This document shows positions 54,579-62,676 of a DNA stretch of 64,000 nt, in pieces; position 1 is the first letter of the stretch, and each line of letters opens with the position of its first letter. The DNA comes from Alphaproteobacteria bacterium. GTDB taxonomy: Bacteria > Pseudomonadota > Alphaproteobacteria > Micropepsales > Micropepsaceae. The stretch is taken from contig JADHVO010000001.1 of NCBI GenBank assembly GCA_016783965.1, positions 62,001 to 126,000 on the forward strand, given 5' to 3'. Made by a program: the position numbers and the translations under genes. A model generated the notes under the pieces. It was not told the origin of the DNA, made no database searches, and was given only the letters and a program-made list of their open reading frames with translations.

Positions 54579-54899
54579 CTAGGCGCGGGCCGCACCGAGC
54601 GTCATGGCGACCGAGATCGTGTCGCCTACTGTGATGTTGGCCTTGCGCCGCACTGCGACCTTGAGCGGCAACAGATAGGTATCACCCTTGGGAAACAGCG
54701 ACGTGGTGAACCGGACGCCGGCCACCTGCGCCTCGACCGGCACGCAGCCCCAGCCATAGCTCACCACCTTCGCCAGCCGCCGCAGCTCCTCGACATGCTC
54801 TTGCGGCACCGGCGCATAGAAGAACGGCGCCGGGCCGCGCCATTCGATGATCCCTGTGTCGAACCTGAACGTTGTCCGCGATCTCTTGCGTGCGCCCAC
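54579..54899 (-). CDS. DUF1905-domain protein
   Basis: 106 residues from GTG 54899. Matches DUF1905: an FDTGIIEWRGPAPFFYAPVPQE opening (about 11-32, partly quoted), then VVSYGWGCVPVEAQVAG and FTTSLFPKGDTYLLPLK, then a C-terminal I-x-x-G-D-x-I-x-V-A-M-T-L. The family is of unknown function, often joined with YdeI-type domains. A longer start at 54971 or 55016 would overlap the outer-membrane gene and adds no homology. Confidence 0.75.
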   Translation of the reverse strand: MGARKRSRTTFRFDTGIIEWRGPAPFFYAPVPQEHVEELRRLAKVVSYGWGCVPVEAQVAGVRFTTSLFPKGDTYLLPLKVAVRRKANITVGDTISVAMTLGAARA

Positions 54900-54945
54900 G
54901 GCCCGTCCCGGGAAGAATATGGCGGCACAGTCTACGCCGCGCCTG

Positions 54946-55683
54946 TCAAAAGGTAGACAGGAGCGCAACATACCATGAGTGGTTGTTGGTGTCGGAGGCG
55001 TGCTGCAAACCGACATTCACCGAGCCAAGCAGGTGGAAATTTTCGTTGAGATCGTAGATAGCCCCGAGCCCGGCACCGGTGCTTGCAAACCCGCCCTTGG
55101 TATCGGCCGTCTGGTGAAAGATCTCCGCACCAAGCTGAAGATCATCGGTGATCTGGCGCGTCAGGGCCCAGCTCACCTCGCAGAAATTCTGCGAGTCGCC
55201 GCCGTGATTGAGCGTGCACCCACCGCCGCCGAACGTGCTCCACTGCCCCCAGCTTCGTCCGACCCAGACCGGCAGCAGCAGCGACACATGGCGCGCCCCG
55301 ATCTTCTCCGAACCGGCAGGCAGGAATACACGCGGGAAAACCGCAACATCGAGACCGAAGGTGTCCTGGTGCAGGATCTTGTACTTGGCGGCCAGCTCGA
55401 CGTTGCCGAGGCCGGTGACCGACGGGCCGTTGTTCGGGCTGTTCCAGGCAAGCGGCAGCACAGCCGTGAGCTGGAGGTCCGGCGCCGCTCCGTAGTTGAA
55501 ATCGACGCCCGCCGCGCCGCCGATGCCATCCCGCGTCGCCGTTCCGTCCGAGAAGGCATAAATCTCATAGTTTCCGAGATCGGTCGGTTGCGGGTCGTCG
55601 GTCACATACGGTGGCCCGGCCAGTGCAGGCAGCGCGAAGAAAGCGCCGGCGGCGGCGCCCAGGACCGTCCACTTCCCTGTCAT
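54946..55683 (-). CDS. outer-membrane transporter-like barrel protein (MetA-pathway phenol type)
   Basis: 245 residues from ATG 55683. Signal peptide (1-22, ending ALA-G), then the typical GPPYVTDDPQPTDLGNYEIY opening (residues 23-42, quoted 20), and alternating beta strands to an F at the C-terminus (LLSTF), as expected for an outer-membrane barrel. The Pfam-style name is a phenol-degradation MetA-pathway protein, but phenol transport is not implied. It starts 5 bases after COG4705 on the same strand, so the two are co-transcribed. Confidence 0.7.
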   Translation of the reverse strand: MTGKWTVLGAAAGAFFALPALAGPPYVTDDPQPTDLGNYEIYAFSDGTATRDGIGGAAGVDFNYGAAPDLQLTAVLPLAWNSPNNGPSVTGLGNVELAAKYKILHQDTFGLDVAVFPRVFLPAGSEKIGARHVSLLLPVWVGRSWGQWSTFGGGGCTLNHGGDSQNFCEVSWALTRQITDDLQLGAEIFHQTADTKGGFASTGAGLGAIYDLNENFHLLGSVNVGLQHASDTNNHSWYVALLSTF

Positions 55684-55688
55684 GTGCG

Positions 55689-56489
55689 TCAGGCGGCCGC
55701 TCTGTCGCCGGGATGAGCGCCTGCACGCTGCGGCAGGAGGAACACAAGAGCGATGATGACGGCTGCGAGCGCCGCCGTGGCCAGGGGACGGCTGAACGCC
55801 AGCCCGCCCTTGTTCATCGGCTTGTCCAGGAAATCGCCGACGGTCGCGCCCAGGGGCCGCGTCAGGATGAAGGCGGCCCAGAACAGCATGACGTGCGAAA
55901 GCCGCGTCCAGTAGTAGCCGGCCGCGATCACCGCCAGCATCGCGCCAAAGACCAGGGCGCCACCGTCGTAACCAAGACCGCTGTCCGCCGCCCAATCGCC
56001 CAGCGCCGTGCCCAGCGTCTGCGAGAACGTAATGGTGACCCAGTACCAGAGCTCGACGCGCGGTGTGTTCACGGTCTGCACCGATACGGTGCCCTCCGTC
56101 AGGTACCATCCTGCCAGCGACAACATGACCAGCGTGAACAACAGGATCGAACCACCTGGATAACCGATCCCCAGCGACCGCGTCGCGAAGTCGGAAAGGG
56201 TCGTGCCGAACATCGTGGAGCCGACAATCGCGGCCCAGTACAGCAAGGGATGGAACCTCTTCGCCACGATCTGGGCGATCACAAGCCCGATAAAAGGCAC
56301 GAGGAGAAGGCCCGTTCCGATGAGATAGCCGTATCCAGTGGCGGCGCTCGTCGTTTCGCCCAGCCAGGTCATGGTGATCGAATCACCCCCGGTCTCGCCG
56401 AGCGTTGTCGCCAATATCTTGATGATCCAGAAGCCCAGCGTAACAGCCGGGACCTTGGCTGCGTCGAGTGCGCGGTTTGATGCGTCCAT
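55689..56489 (-). CDS. COG4705-type multi-span membrane protein with four internal repeats
   Basis: 266 residues from ATG 56489, about eight hydrophobic helices. Four internal units each start with a (T)LG-x-(T/A)-x-(G/S)-D/E element: TTLGETGGDS (about 21-30), GTTLSDFATRSLG (about 91-103), GTALGDWAADSGLGYDGG (about 152-169) and GATVGDFLDKPMNKGG (about 209-224). Each carries an acidic residue, often with a following Gly-Gly. This is the COG4705 arrangement. The acidic repeats suggest a cation site or a gate, but no substrate is assigned. It follows the acid phosphatase gene by 132 bases and leads to the outer-membrane barrel gene. Confidence 0.72.
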   Translation of the reverse strand: MDASNRALDAAKVPAVTLGFWIIKILATTLGETGGDSITMTWLGETTSAATGYGYLIGTGLLLVPFIGLVIAQIVAKRFHPLLYWAAIVGSTMFGTTLSDFATRSLGIGYPGGSILLFTLVMLSLAGWYLTEGTVSVQTVNTPRVELWYWVTITFSQTLGTALGDWAADSGLGYDGGALVFGAMLAVIAAGYYWTRLSHVMLFWAAFILTRPLGATVGDFLDKPMNKGGLAFSRPLATAALAAVIIALVFLLPQRAGAHPGDRAAA

Positions 56490-56621
56490 GCGGGTCTCGC
56501 CGAATTCGTCGGAACCCGATGTAGCCCACCTTTTTCGCGTTGTGGTCCCAATTTCGCAAAGGTTGGGATGAATCAATGCAATTGCGGTCCGGCGGTTCGA
56601 GTCCCGGAACCCGACAATCCG

Positions 56622-57329
56622 CTAGCGCAGATGAGCCGCTTTCAGCTCGTCGGCGGCGGCGTCATAGACCTTGCGGAAGCCCGGATCGCGCATCAGCTCG
56701 AGCCCAAGCACCGTTCCCAGCGTCTGCCCGGCAACGATGTCGCTGCGGAAATGCACGCCGCAGATCAGCCGTTCTTCCGCATATTGCGCCGAGCGCGCGA
56801 GGATCGCCTGCGCCTTGTCCGGCATCAGCGACACCAGCACCACGCCCATCGCGAAGGACCGTGTGGCGTGGCCGCTGGGGTAGGAGGTCGGCTTCGCGTC
56901 GTCCTTGTGCGGCGTGCAGGTGTCGAGCTCGGGCGCGACCGTGTAAGGACGGTCGCGGTGGAAGAACGCCTTGGCCGGCTTGGTCACGACATCCTCGTCC
57001 TCGCCGATGTCGGCGAGCATTTCCGCCGTCTTCGGGAGTTTGGCGAGATCGAAGGCCGGGCCGATCGCAGAAGCAAAGAAGCCTCCGGTCTCGTCCTTGG
57101 CGTCGTGTGTCGCGAGTTCGCGCTCGTCCGGCGTGCGGTGCGCGATCAGGTCCCTGAGCTCCGCCATCTCCGCCAGCGCGCGCGGCGAACCGGCGGCTGG
57201 CGGCGGCGCGAGCAGACGCGAGGCGTCGACCTGCGCCGGCGAGACGAACGCGGTCGCCGCGGCCGCTGGGTCGGCAAGTGCCAGCCCGGCAGCGAGGACA
57301 ACAGGTGCCAGCCTTTTCGTGACGAACAT
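56622..57329 (-). CDS. class A non-specific acid phosphatase (PAP2 superfamily)
   Basis: 235 residues from ATG 57329. Signal peptide (about 1-23, ending AAA). The PAP2 signature is complete: KAFFHRDRP (K-x6-R-P, about residues 126-134), SYPSGHAT (P-S-G-H, about 157-164), and in the third motif GVHFRSDIVAG with an R/H-x-x-D pair. This is the class A periplasmic phosphatase type that removes phosphate from a broad set of organic phosphates. Its ATG overlaps the TonB receptor's stop (ATGA), so both are co-translated from one transcript, which lies downstream of the Pho box. Confidence 0.9.
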   Translation of the reverse strand: MFVTKRLAPVVLAAGLALADPAAAATAFVSPAQVDASRLLAPPPAAGSPRALAEMAELRDLIAHRTPDERELATHDAKDETGGFFASAIGPAFDLAKLPKTAEMLADIGEDEDVVTKPAKAFFHRDRPYTVAPELDTCTPHKDDAKPTSYPSGHATRSFAMGVVLVSLMPDKAQAILARSAQYAEERLICGVHFRSDIVAGQTLGTVLGLELMRDPGFRKVYDAAADELKAAHLR

Positions 57330-59938
57330 CAGAGGTGGACCTTGAGCGTGACCTGGAAGCTCCGCTCGGGCTGGAAGTAGTACTGGTCGAGGCTGGCGCC
57401 GCGCTGGGCAAGGGCCTGAGCCGAAACCGCACCGCCGAACGCGTTGGCCGGGGGATTGTTCGGCGCAACGACTTTCGCCGGCGAGTCGTTGATCGTGATC
57501 GCGACGGGCGAGCGGTCGTTCAGCAGATTGTAGATGCCACCGCCGAACTCGACATCGGTGCCCGCGACCTCGAAGTCGTAGTAGCCGGTGAAGTCCATCT
57601 TGTTGTAGGCGCCGAGCTTGTAGAACGAACCGGCCCACGACGTGCGATTAAGCACAAGCGACGTCGGCGTCGACCCGAACATGTCGAAGCGCTTGGCGGG
57701 CGAGTCCTCGTATTGCTGGCCGATGACCTTGTCGATCAACGACAGCTTCCAGGGGCCGCTCTTGAAGATGAGGCCCGATGCGGCCGTCCAGAACGGCGCC
57801 TGCTTGTCCTGGTAGGTCGGCGAGGCCGGGTTCAGCGGGTCGGTATGCGCCTTCGCAGAGTTGAGCGAGCCGTTGGCGAAGATCGAGAGGCCGTCGAAAA
57901 TGCCACCGAGCTGGGTGTCGTCGAAGGCATAGGTCGCCTCGCCTTCGATGCCCTTGTAGGTCACCGTGCCTGCATTGATGTTGCAGGTGTCGCCGACCGG
58001 GCAGCCCGGCGTGGCCAGGGTGCCGGTGATCTGCTGGATCGTGTTGTTGCTGCCGATGTAATAAATGTCGGCATCGGCCGTAAAGTTGTCGGCGTAGAAC
58101 ACCGAACCGAACTGGTAGTTCACCGTGGTCTGCGGCTTCGGGAAAGCCGCGATCACCCCGGCGGCTTCGAACGAAGTGATATCGGGCACATAGATGCCGT
58201 TGGCGTACTGGAAGTAGAAGCTCCAGTTCGGCTGGTAGCGGTAGTTGACGGTGGCGAAAGGCAGGAAGCGCGTCGTGGTGAAGCTCGACGGGTTTACGAT
58301 CGGGCCCGCTACACCGGGTGGCAGGCCGGTGCCGTAGATCGCAGGTCCCGGCGGAGTTGCACTCGTCTTGCCCTTGATCAGAGAATTCGGATCGATCGTG
58401 TGCTCCCACCAGACGTACTTGATGCCCGGCGTGATGGTGAGATTTTCCATCGGCTTGATGTCGAGCTCGGCAAACGGCTCGTACTGCGACCAGCCGGTAT
58501 GCTCGAAATAGCCGAGGCCGGTATAGCCCATGTACGACGCCGGCTGCGCCGACTTGCTCGACGTGTCGGCGAAGACATTTGAGTGCTCCACCGCGAAGCC
58601 GTTGCAGTAGTTGCTGGCGGTGGCGGCGGCGCACTGGGTCACGTCGATGTAGAAGCGCTGGCGTTCCGTCGCCGACCACTCAGACCATACGCCGACACGA
58701 AGCTCGCCCGACACCACGCCGAAATCGTAGTCCCACGCCGTGCGAAGAACGTTGCCCCACACGCGATAGGCATTGAGCTTGGTGTAGCCCGGGATGTCGT
58801 TGGGAAAGCTCACGCCGCCGACCTTGGTGCCGAGGCCCTGCGTGATTGGGCCTGGTCCGAGCCCTGCGGCCGCAAGAATGTTGGCCTGGTTCTGGACGAC
58901 CGACGTCGCGGTGGTCGTCTTGTTGATATAGGCGTAGGTGTAGAACTGGTCGTCGACGTGGAAGAAGTCCGAAATATCTCCGTGCAGGCGGAGATAATCC
59001 ATGTCGGTCTCCTTGTGCTCCGGATTGTAGCCCACGAAGGTGCCGAGGCGCGTGTCTGTCCGTTGCAGCGCGAAGGGCTTGCCGAACGCAACGATCTGCG
59101 CCGGCGTAGCGCCATTGTTGTCATTGACGAGCTGCGAGAGGCCGTTGCGGCTGCCGAAGAGCGTGAGTGTCCAGTTTGGGGCGATCTCGGTCTCGGTCTT
59201 GAGCAGCTCGTTCTCGTGATGGGTCGTCTGATTGGTCAAATAGCCGCTGGAGCCGCTGACCTGGTAGTTGATGAGCGCACGCGAGGTCAGACCGAACGTG
59301 TCGAAGTCGCCCGTCTGGACGTTGGTGTTGAAGTTGAAGGTGTTCCAGCTGCCGCCCGTGCCGGTCTGGCGGACATGGAAGTCGTCGGTCAGCAGCTCCG
59401 AATACAGCTTCACCGTGCCGCCATAGGTGGAGGCGCCGATCGTTCCGGCATTGCCGGGACCGCGATCGACCTCTGCCGAGCCGATGGTCGAGCCGGGGAA
59501 GTAGGATTCCGAGTGGTGCGTGGGGCCATTGGTATCGCCGAACGGGATGCCGTCATAGGCGAGGCCGAAGTCACCGTCAGGGAGGCCGCGCAGCGTGTTC
59601 TTCACGTTACCGTCGGACAGACCCGGGCCATTGACGCTGAGACCGGTGAGCGACGGCACGATAGCGAGAACGTTCACATAGTCCGCCGTCGCGGCGACCG
59701 AATCCTCAATGTAGGACTTGTGAATGATGGTCTGGGGCTGCGTTGTTGTGAGCGAGGACTTGGCCGGCGCCGCATCGACATTGAATCGCGTACCGGTAAC
59801 GACGACGGTCTCGATCGGACCCTGGTTGTCCGCGTCGGCAGCTTGGGCCGCTAACGGAAGCAGGGCCGTGCTGCTCAAGAGAAGCGCTAGCAGATGGCCA
59901 CGCCGGACCGGATTCGAGAAACCTGTCTTCGTCGTCAT
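57329..59938 (-). CDS. TonB-dependent outer-membrane receptor
   Basis: 869 residues from ATG 59938 (site AAGGGGG upstream; a TTG 8 codons earlier would contain it). Signal peptide (1-31, ending AQAAD). A TonB-box-like region PIETVVVTGTRF follows (about 39-50), then the plug domain (about 60-175) with DGNVKNTLRGLPDGDFGLAYDG (partly quoted) and VDRGPGNAGTIGASTYGGT, and then a 22-strand barrel. The C-terminus ends VTLKVHL instead of the common F/W. It should import a substrate too large or rare for porins. Coupling to the acid phosphatase suggests a phosphorylated substrate. Confidence 0.9.
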   Translation of the reverse strand: MTTKTGFSNPVRRGHLLALLLSSTALLPLAAQAADADNQGPIETVVVTGTRFNVDAAPAKSSLTTTQPQTIIHKSYIEDSVAATADYVNVLAIVPSLTGLSVNGPGLSDGNVKNTLRGLPDGDFGLAYDGIPFGDTNGPTHHSESYFPGSTIGSAEVDRGPGNAGTIGASTYGGTVKLYSELLTDDFHVRQTGTGGSWNTFNFNTNVQTGDFDTFGLTSRALINYQVSGSSGYLTNQTTHHENELLKTETEIAPNWTLTLFGSRNGLSQLVNDNNGATPAQIVAFGKPFALQRTDTRLGTFVGYNPEHKETDMDYLRLHGDISDFFHVDDQFYTYAYINKTTTATSVVQNQANILAAAGLGPGPITQGLGTKVGGVSFPNDIPGYTKLNAYRVWGNVLRTAWDYDFGVVSGELRVGVWSEWSATERQRFYIDVTQCAAATASNYCNGFAVEHSNVFADTSSKSAQPASYMGYTGLGYFEHTGWSQYEPFAELDIKPMENLTITPGIKYVWWEHTIDPNSLIKGKTSATPPGPAIYGTGLPPGVAGPIVNPSSFTTTRFLPFATVNYRYQPNWSFYFQYANGIYVPDITSFEAAGVIAAFPKPQTTVNYQFGSVFYADNFTADADIYYIGSNNTIQQITGTLATPGCPVGDTCNINAGTVTYKGIEGEATYAFDDTQLGGIFDGLSIFANGSLNSAKAHTDPLNPASPTYQDKQAPFWTAASGLIFKSGPWKLSLIDKVIGQQYEDSPAKRFDMFGSTPTSLVLNRTSWAGSFYKLGAYNKMDFTGYYDFEVAGTDVEFGGGIYNLLNDRSPVAITINDSPAKVVAPNNPPANAFGGAVSAQALAQRGASLDQYYFQPERSFQVTLKVHL

Positions 59939-60118
59939 TTCAAAATGCCCCCTTGTGCCCAAACGCGGGCGTGCCCGAACAACGCCGGGGGCGCACGTCG
60001 CCTCGCGCGCTCTCTGTTCTGGAAATAGAGAGCATCCGCCGGATTCCTCCGGCGGCTATCGCGCTAGCCTGACGTAATTCCTTGCCGTCCCCGCGGCTTG
60101 GAGAACTAGTGAGAGCAC

Positions 60119-60136
60119 ATGACAGCACAATGACAT
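60119..60136 (-). promoter_or_regulatory. Pho box upstream of TonB receptor/acid phosphatase operon
   Basis: On the minus strand the sequence is ATGTCAT-TGTG-CTGTCAT: two direct seven-base repeats separated by four bases, which differs from the CTGTCAT-N4-CTGTCAT consensus at one position of 14. It lies 181 bases upstream of the receptor ATG, in the intergenic region shared with the beta-propeller gene. Control by PhoB under phosphate limitation is inferred. Confidence 0.75.
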
Positions 60137-60280
60137 CGGGCGTGAACTTTCGGCCATAAGCCCACAACGAGCCGCGACGAAAGCGCCAGCGGAACAACAG
60201 CTAGTGATCATCCCCTTGTGAATATACAATTTCCCAACCTTGGCGATCTGCGGATGCGAGTGTGCTCAATTGGAGACAGC

Positions 60281-61348
60281 ATGAGGCATTCAATCAATTC
60301 ACGGAGAACATCCTTGCGCGCCATTGTCTTCGCGGTCGGCTTCGCCGCGCTTTCCGTAGCAGCAGCGCCGGTTTCCGCGGCGGATGCACCAGCGCTCTAC
60401 AAACCTGCCGGAACAGTCAACCTCGGGGCGCCGGAGCGCTGGGACTACGTTGTCTTCGATGCCGGAGCCGATCGGATCTACGTGACGCATGGCGACCGGG
60501 TGAGCGTTGTTGACGGCAAGACCGGCACGGTCGCCGGGACGATATCGGTGCCCGGCGTAACCCACGGCGTCGGCATCTCTGCCGCCACCGGTACCGGCTA
60601 CACCGACGACAGCGAGGCCGGCGTCGCGATTCCGTTTGATCTCGCGACACTGAAAACCGGAACGCCGATCAAGACGGCGCCCGACGCCGACGGCATCGTC
60701 ATGGATCCCGCCTCCGGACACCTGCTCGTCATCAACGGCGACAGCGGGTCCGTCTCCGTGATCGACGTGCACAAAAGCGCGGTCATCGCCACCATTGATG
60801 GCGGCGGCGGCCTGGAGTTCGGCGCGGTGGACGGCAAGGGAAAGTTCTTCGTCGACGGCGCCAAGAACAACGAACTCGTGCGGATCGATACGACAGCCAA
60901 CCGGGTGGATGCCCACTGGCCCCTTCAGGGTTGCGAGCGGCCCCACGGTATCGCGGTGGACGGTGCGACGCGGCGGATTTTCGTATCCTGCGCCAACGCG
61001 GCGCTCGTTGTCGTCGATGCCGACAGCGGCAAGCAGCTCGCGTCCTTTCCGATCGGCAAGTTCAACGACGGTGCGGTGTTCGATCCGGTGCGCAAGCGTG
61101 TGCTCGCGGCGAACGGCGACGGCACGCTGACGGTCATCCAGGAGAAGGACGCCGACACATTCGTCCCGCTCGGTACCGTCGCAACGCCACCGGCCGCGCG
61201 AACGATCGCGATCGACGAGAAGACGGGCCGCGTGTACCTCGCAACCGCGGACATCGCGAAGATCGAACCGCCGTCCAAGCCTGGGGGCCGTCCCAAGGTG
61301 ACCTTCGTGCCGGGTTCGCTGAAGCTTATCGAGCTCGACCCGATCTGA
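60281..61348 (+). CDS. secreted YncE-like beta-propeller protein
   Basis: 355 residues from ATG 60281 with TGGAGAC upstream. Signal peptide (about 10-34, ending VSAAD). The rest is a seven-bladed beta-propeller of the YncE/LVIVD type with repeats V-V-D-G-K-T-G, VIDVHKSAVIATID, VVDADSGKQLASFPIG and so on. Such propellers bind peptides, metals or other ligands in the periplasm; here the partner is unknown. Reads away from the receptor operon across the intergenic region holding the Pho box, followed by a PAP2-like gene after 275 bases. Confidence 0.85.
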   Translation: MRHSINSRRTSLRAIVFAVGFAALSVAAAPVSAADAPALYKPAGTVNLGAPERWDYVVFDAGADRIYVTHGDRVSVVDGKTGTVAGTISVPGVTHGVGISAATGTGYTDDSEAGVAIPFDLATLKTGTPIKTAPDADGIVMDPASGHLLVINGDSGSVSVIDVHKSAVIATIDGGGGLEFGAVDGKGKFFVDGAKNNELVRIDTTANRVDAHWPLQGCERPHGIAVDGATRRIFVSCANAALVVVDADSGKQLASFPIGKFNDGAVFDPVRKRVLAANGDGTLTVIQEKDADTFVPLGTVATPPAARTIAIDEKTGRVYLATADIAKIEPPSKPGGRPKVTFVPGSLKLIELDPI

Positions 61349-61623
61349 AGAAGCGAGATCCGGACGGCACGCCCTCGTCGCGACGGCGTGCCGGAACGGA
61401 TCCGCGTTCCTCGACGATGCACAGCACGCGCGTCGACAATTCCGCGCTGTCGCCGAAGACCCCAGCCTCGCGATCCGGGCGCGTGTGCCCTGGCTGCGTC
61501 GCCCGCCGAAGAACCCGCTTCACTTCCGTGGAACTGTACAAAGAATCGATATCGCTTTAGAAGGCAGTGAGGGCATCTTGCGGGCGAGCCGCACGCTCTT
61601 GCGGACCTCTCAGGGAGCAGCCA

Positions 61624-62187
61624 GTGCGGACAGTCGGAACCCCACTCACGCTTGGTTTGCTTTGCCTGCTCCTCGTTCCACCGGCCGCCGCCGCGCCAGC
61701 CAAGAAGACCGACAAGATTGAAACGGCCGGCACGGCCGTCGCGGTCGCCCTTCCCATCGCAGCGGCCGGCATCTCTCTCATGCACAATGACGACTGGGAC
61801 GGGATCTACGAGCTCGGCGCTTCGACAGCGCTTACCGTCGGGACGGCCCTCATCCTGAAGCAGGTCGTACACGAGCGGCGGCCCAATCATTCGGACTACC
61901 AGTCGTTCCCGAGCGACACGGCGGCGCTGGCCTATTCCTCGGCGGACTATCTGTGGGGACGCTATGGCTGGGAATGGGGCGTGCCGGCCTATGCGGCGGC
62001 CATGTTCACAGGCTACTCCCGTGTCAAAGCGAAGCAGCACCACTGGTACGACGTAGCGGCAAGCAGCGCCATGGCATTCGCCTTCAACTACGCCGTCGTG
62101 ACGCGCTATCGCGACAATGATCGCTATGCCCTCTATGCCAGCGCCGACGGCGACAGCGTCGGCCTTCACTTCGAGGCGCACTTCTGA
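61624..62187 (+). CDS. PAP2-like membrane/secreted protein with altered second motif
   Basis: 187 residues from GTG 61624 (GGGAGCAG upstream). N-terminal signal or anchor (about 5-22, ending AAAAP). PAP2 motif 1 is KQVVHERRP (K-x6-R-P, about residues 79-87) and motif 3 is SRVKAKQHHWYD (S-R-x5-H-x3-D, about 138-149). In place of motif 2 P-S-G-H, the sequence reads FPSDTAAL, with no His after Ser. PAP2 enzymes use this His as a general acid, so activity may be lost or altered. It follows the beta-propeller gene on the same strand. Confidence 0.75.
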   Translation: MRTVGTPLTLGLLCLLLVPPAAAAPAKKTDKIETAGTAVAVALPIAAAGISLMHNDDWDGIYELGASTALTVGTALILKQVVHERRPNHSDYQSFPSDTAALAYSSADYLWGRYGWEWGVPAYAAAMFTGYSRVKAKQHHWYDVAASSAMAFAFNYAVVTRYRDNDRYALYASADGDSVGLHFEAHF

Positions 62188-62192
62188 CGGCG

Positions 62193-62534
62193 TCAGTTCG
62201 ACGGACCGTAAAAGCGTTCGCGCCACTTCCTGCAATCCATCAGCGCGCCCTGGAACACCTGCTGTTGTGTTTCAGGCCCGAAGCCTTGCGCGGCAACGTC
62301 CTGCGCCCGTGCCCGAGCCGTTACCTCGCAAGCGTCGGGAGCCAGCCGCGTTCCGCTGGGCGTCACCAGCGGCGAACCGTCGAATGCGGTCGACGGGTTG
62401 AGCGTCAGGTCGACATTGTTGTTGAAGAAGCGCGTCGCGAAGCCGCGCTGTGGAAGATCGGAGCAGCCGCTCAAGAGAAGTACGGCAAGAACGCTCACGC
62501 CGCGTCGCCAACAAAGCATGCGCGACGCTGGCAT
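62193..62534 (-). CDS. small predicted lipoprotein, unknown
   Basis: 113 residues from ATG 62534 (or 108 from 62519). A lipoprotein signal peptide has hydrophobic SVLAVLLLSGC with the lipobox L-S-G-C (Cys about residue 22). The mature part has two further Cys (DACEVT and DCRKW) and no recognised domain. It converges with the PAP2-like gene after five bases and diverges from the barrel gene at 62677. Confidence 0.6.
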   Translation of the reverse strand: MPASRMLCWRRGVSVLAVLLLSGCSDLPQRGFATRFFNNNVDLTLNPSTAFDGSPLVTPSGTRLAPDACEVTARARAQDVAAQGFGPETQQQVFQGALMDCRKWRERFYGPSN

Positions 62535-62676
62535 GCCCTGCACCAACTCGGCAAGAGGGTCATGGGGCTTACGAAGATTCCCCGATCGCCGATGAGCTGC
62601 CGGATCGTATCCCCGACGGCTGTTGTGGCGCATTTGGGTTGTTGGGTGTGTCAAAGTGCGCATCTGGAGGGACTTC

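Noticed and set aside
56588..56625. tRNA T-arm-like sequence (GGTTCGAGTCC) before the COG4705 gene, considered as an attachment-site remnant
   Set aside because: The stem does not pair well, no acceptor end or CCA follows and there is no integrase gene nearby.
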